DNA from: an uncultured Eubacteriales bacterium
Lineage (GTDB): Bacteria; Bacillota; Clostridia; UBA1381
Assembly (NCBI GenBank): GCA_900556575.1
Contig: USPO01000088.1
Span: 1 to 6,538 of the forward strand
Direction: 5' to 3'
DNA: 6,538 bases
Shown: positions 6,294-6,538 of the stretch, piece by piece
Position numbering within the stretch: position 1 is the first letter of the stretch
How the letters are laid out: each line of letters starts with the position of its first letter
Made by a program: the position numbers and the translations under genes
The notes under the pieces: model-generated
Database searches by the model: none
What the model was told of the DNA's origin: nothing
What the model saw: only the letters and a program-made list of their open reading frames with translations

Positions 6294-6307
6294 TGAAAAC
6301 GATTTCA
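6294..6307 (+). promoter_or_regulatory. cre-like / LacI-family operator at the scrA start site
   Basis: TGAAAACGATTTCA fits TGWAANCGNTNWCA at every specified base and is nearly palindromic. It lies about +7 to +20 from the predicted scrA start, where a bound LacI-family protein would block initiation or elongation. Candidates are CcpA and the ScrR-type repressor encoded at the left edge. Confidence 0.75.
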
Positions 6308-6334
6308 CACAAAAGAATGTGAATAGTGTGAAAT
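6302..6334 (+). repeat. 9-bp inverted repeat in the scrA leader
   Basis: ATTTCACAC (6302-6310) and GTGTGAAAT (6326-6334) are perfect arms around a 15-nt loop, and the left arm overlaps the cre-like site. It may be an mRNA hairpin or a second operator half-site pair. No T-run follows, so it is not an intrinsic terminator. Confidence 0.45.
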
Positions 6335-6368
6335 TACGGAAAATACATATAAAGAAAGGAAGAGAAAT

Positions 6369-6538
6369 ATGGATTACAAAAAAGCAGCGCTGACCGTTCT
6401 CGAAGGAATAGGCGGCAAGGAAAATCTCGTGAGTGCAGCACATTGTGCTACAAGATTAAGACTTGTACTCGGAGATGAAAAGAAAATTGACAAGGCGAAG
6501 ATTGAAAATGCCGAGGGTGTTAAGGGTGTGTTTGTGGC
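6369..6538 (+). CDS. scrA: PTS sucrose-type EIIBC permease, N-terminal part
   Basis: The gene runs off the window; 56 full codons are visible. The start MDYKKA is preceded by AAGGA with an 8-nt spacer (6356-6360). The visible part is a PTS EIIB domain of the glucose/sucrose superfamily. GGKENLVSAAHCATRLRLVL contains the phosphorylated cysteine, Cys26, followed by a VKGVF block. The AAHCATRLRLVL form and the MDY start are characteristic of sucrose permeases (ScrA), and differ from trehalose (typically THCATRLR) and beta-glucoside versions. In the complete protein EIIB passes phosphate to sucrose as the membrane EIIC domain imports it, giving sucrose-6-phosphate for a ScrB hydrolase, which would be expected nearby but is not visible. 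Control is probably by the ScrR-type repressor and CcpA through the two cre-like sites. Confidence 0.9.
   Translation, partial: MDYKKAALTVLEGIGGKENLVSAAHCATRLRLVLGDEKKIDKAKIENAEGVKGVFV

Noticed and set aside
6302..6334. RAT-type antiterminator for a SacT/LicT-like regulator of the sucrose PTS
   Set aside because: There is no overlapping terminator stem with a T-run in the leader, and the locus encodes a LacI-type repressor instead.
6249..6443. 64-residue - strand frame opposite the scrA promoter and start
   Set aside because: It covers the promoter, the cre-like site and the start of scrA, is rich in Phe/Tyr as expected from antisense AT-rich DNA, and resembles no family.
1..6538. tRNA, rRNA, CRISPR arrays, insertion sequences, attachment sites
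   Set aside because: I saw no cloverleaf, no regularly spaced repeats, no transposase frame and no flanking direct repeats around the inserted-looking operon.

Overview
The window reads as a low-GC Clostridia-like Firmicute, probably gut-associated (Ruminococcaceae/Oscillospirales type). This is an inference from several traits: a dockerin, a cohesin-like domain, Big_2-like modules, AGGAGG ribosome binding sites, a consensus sigma-A promoter and CcpA-type cre sites. I cannot name the species.

Layout, left to right. (1) Bases 2-277 on the + strand hold the C-terminal end of a LacI-family repressor of the sucrose (ScrR) type. It ends at a hairpin flanked by A- and T-rich tracts (281-320) that can terminate transcription from both sides. 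(2) On the - strand lies a two-gene operon of secreted proteins, transcribed right to left. The first gene is a subtilisin (S8) protease with a C-terminal dockerin (5941-3926). After a 40-bp gap comes a 1186-residue receptor-like protein (3885-325). Its modules are signal peptide, HID/DUF1533-like, helical module, second HID-like, NEAT-like, EF-hand, about ten leucine-rich repeats, an Ig-like region, a cohesin-like domain and a short C-terminal beta module. (3) A 427-bp divergent intergenic region (5942-6368) is dense in regulatory signals. It holds a perfect TTGACA-N17-TATAAT promoter for the protease operon, two copies of a GTTAG-N6-CTAAC dyad, a hairpin-forming dyad, two sites matching the cre consensus, four TGCACAT heptamers, and a promoter and leader hairpin for the rightmost gene. 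(4) From 6369 on the + strand is the start of a sucrose-type PTS EIIBC gene (scrA), cut by the window edge.

How the parts may work together. The outer genes form a sucrose-uptake locus: a ScrR-type repressor and a ScrA-type permease whose promoter carries LacI/CcpA-type operators. The inner operon appears to sit inside that locus and to have a different job. HID, NEAT and LRR modules occur together in Gram-positive haemoprotein receptors such as Shr of Streptococcus pyogenes and IlsA of Bacillus cereus. Here that receptor architecture carries a cohesin-like domain, and the co-transcribed protease carries a dockerin. The main hypothesis is a cellulosome-style complex in which a protease docks onto a haem/haemoprotein receptor, so that host haemoproteins are digested next to a haem-binding module. 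The GTTAG-N6-CTAAC dyads resemble half-sites of DtxR-type metal regulators, which would fit iron control. The complex, its substrate and the iron control are all inferences from domain content and context.
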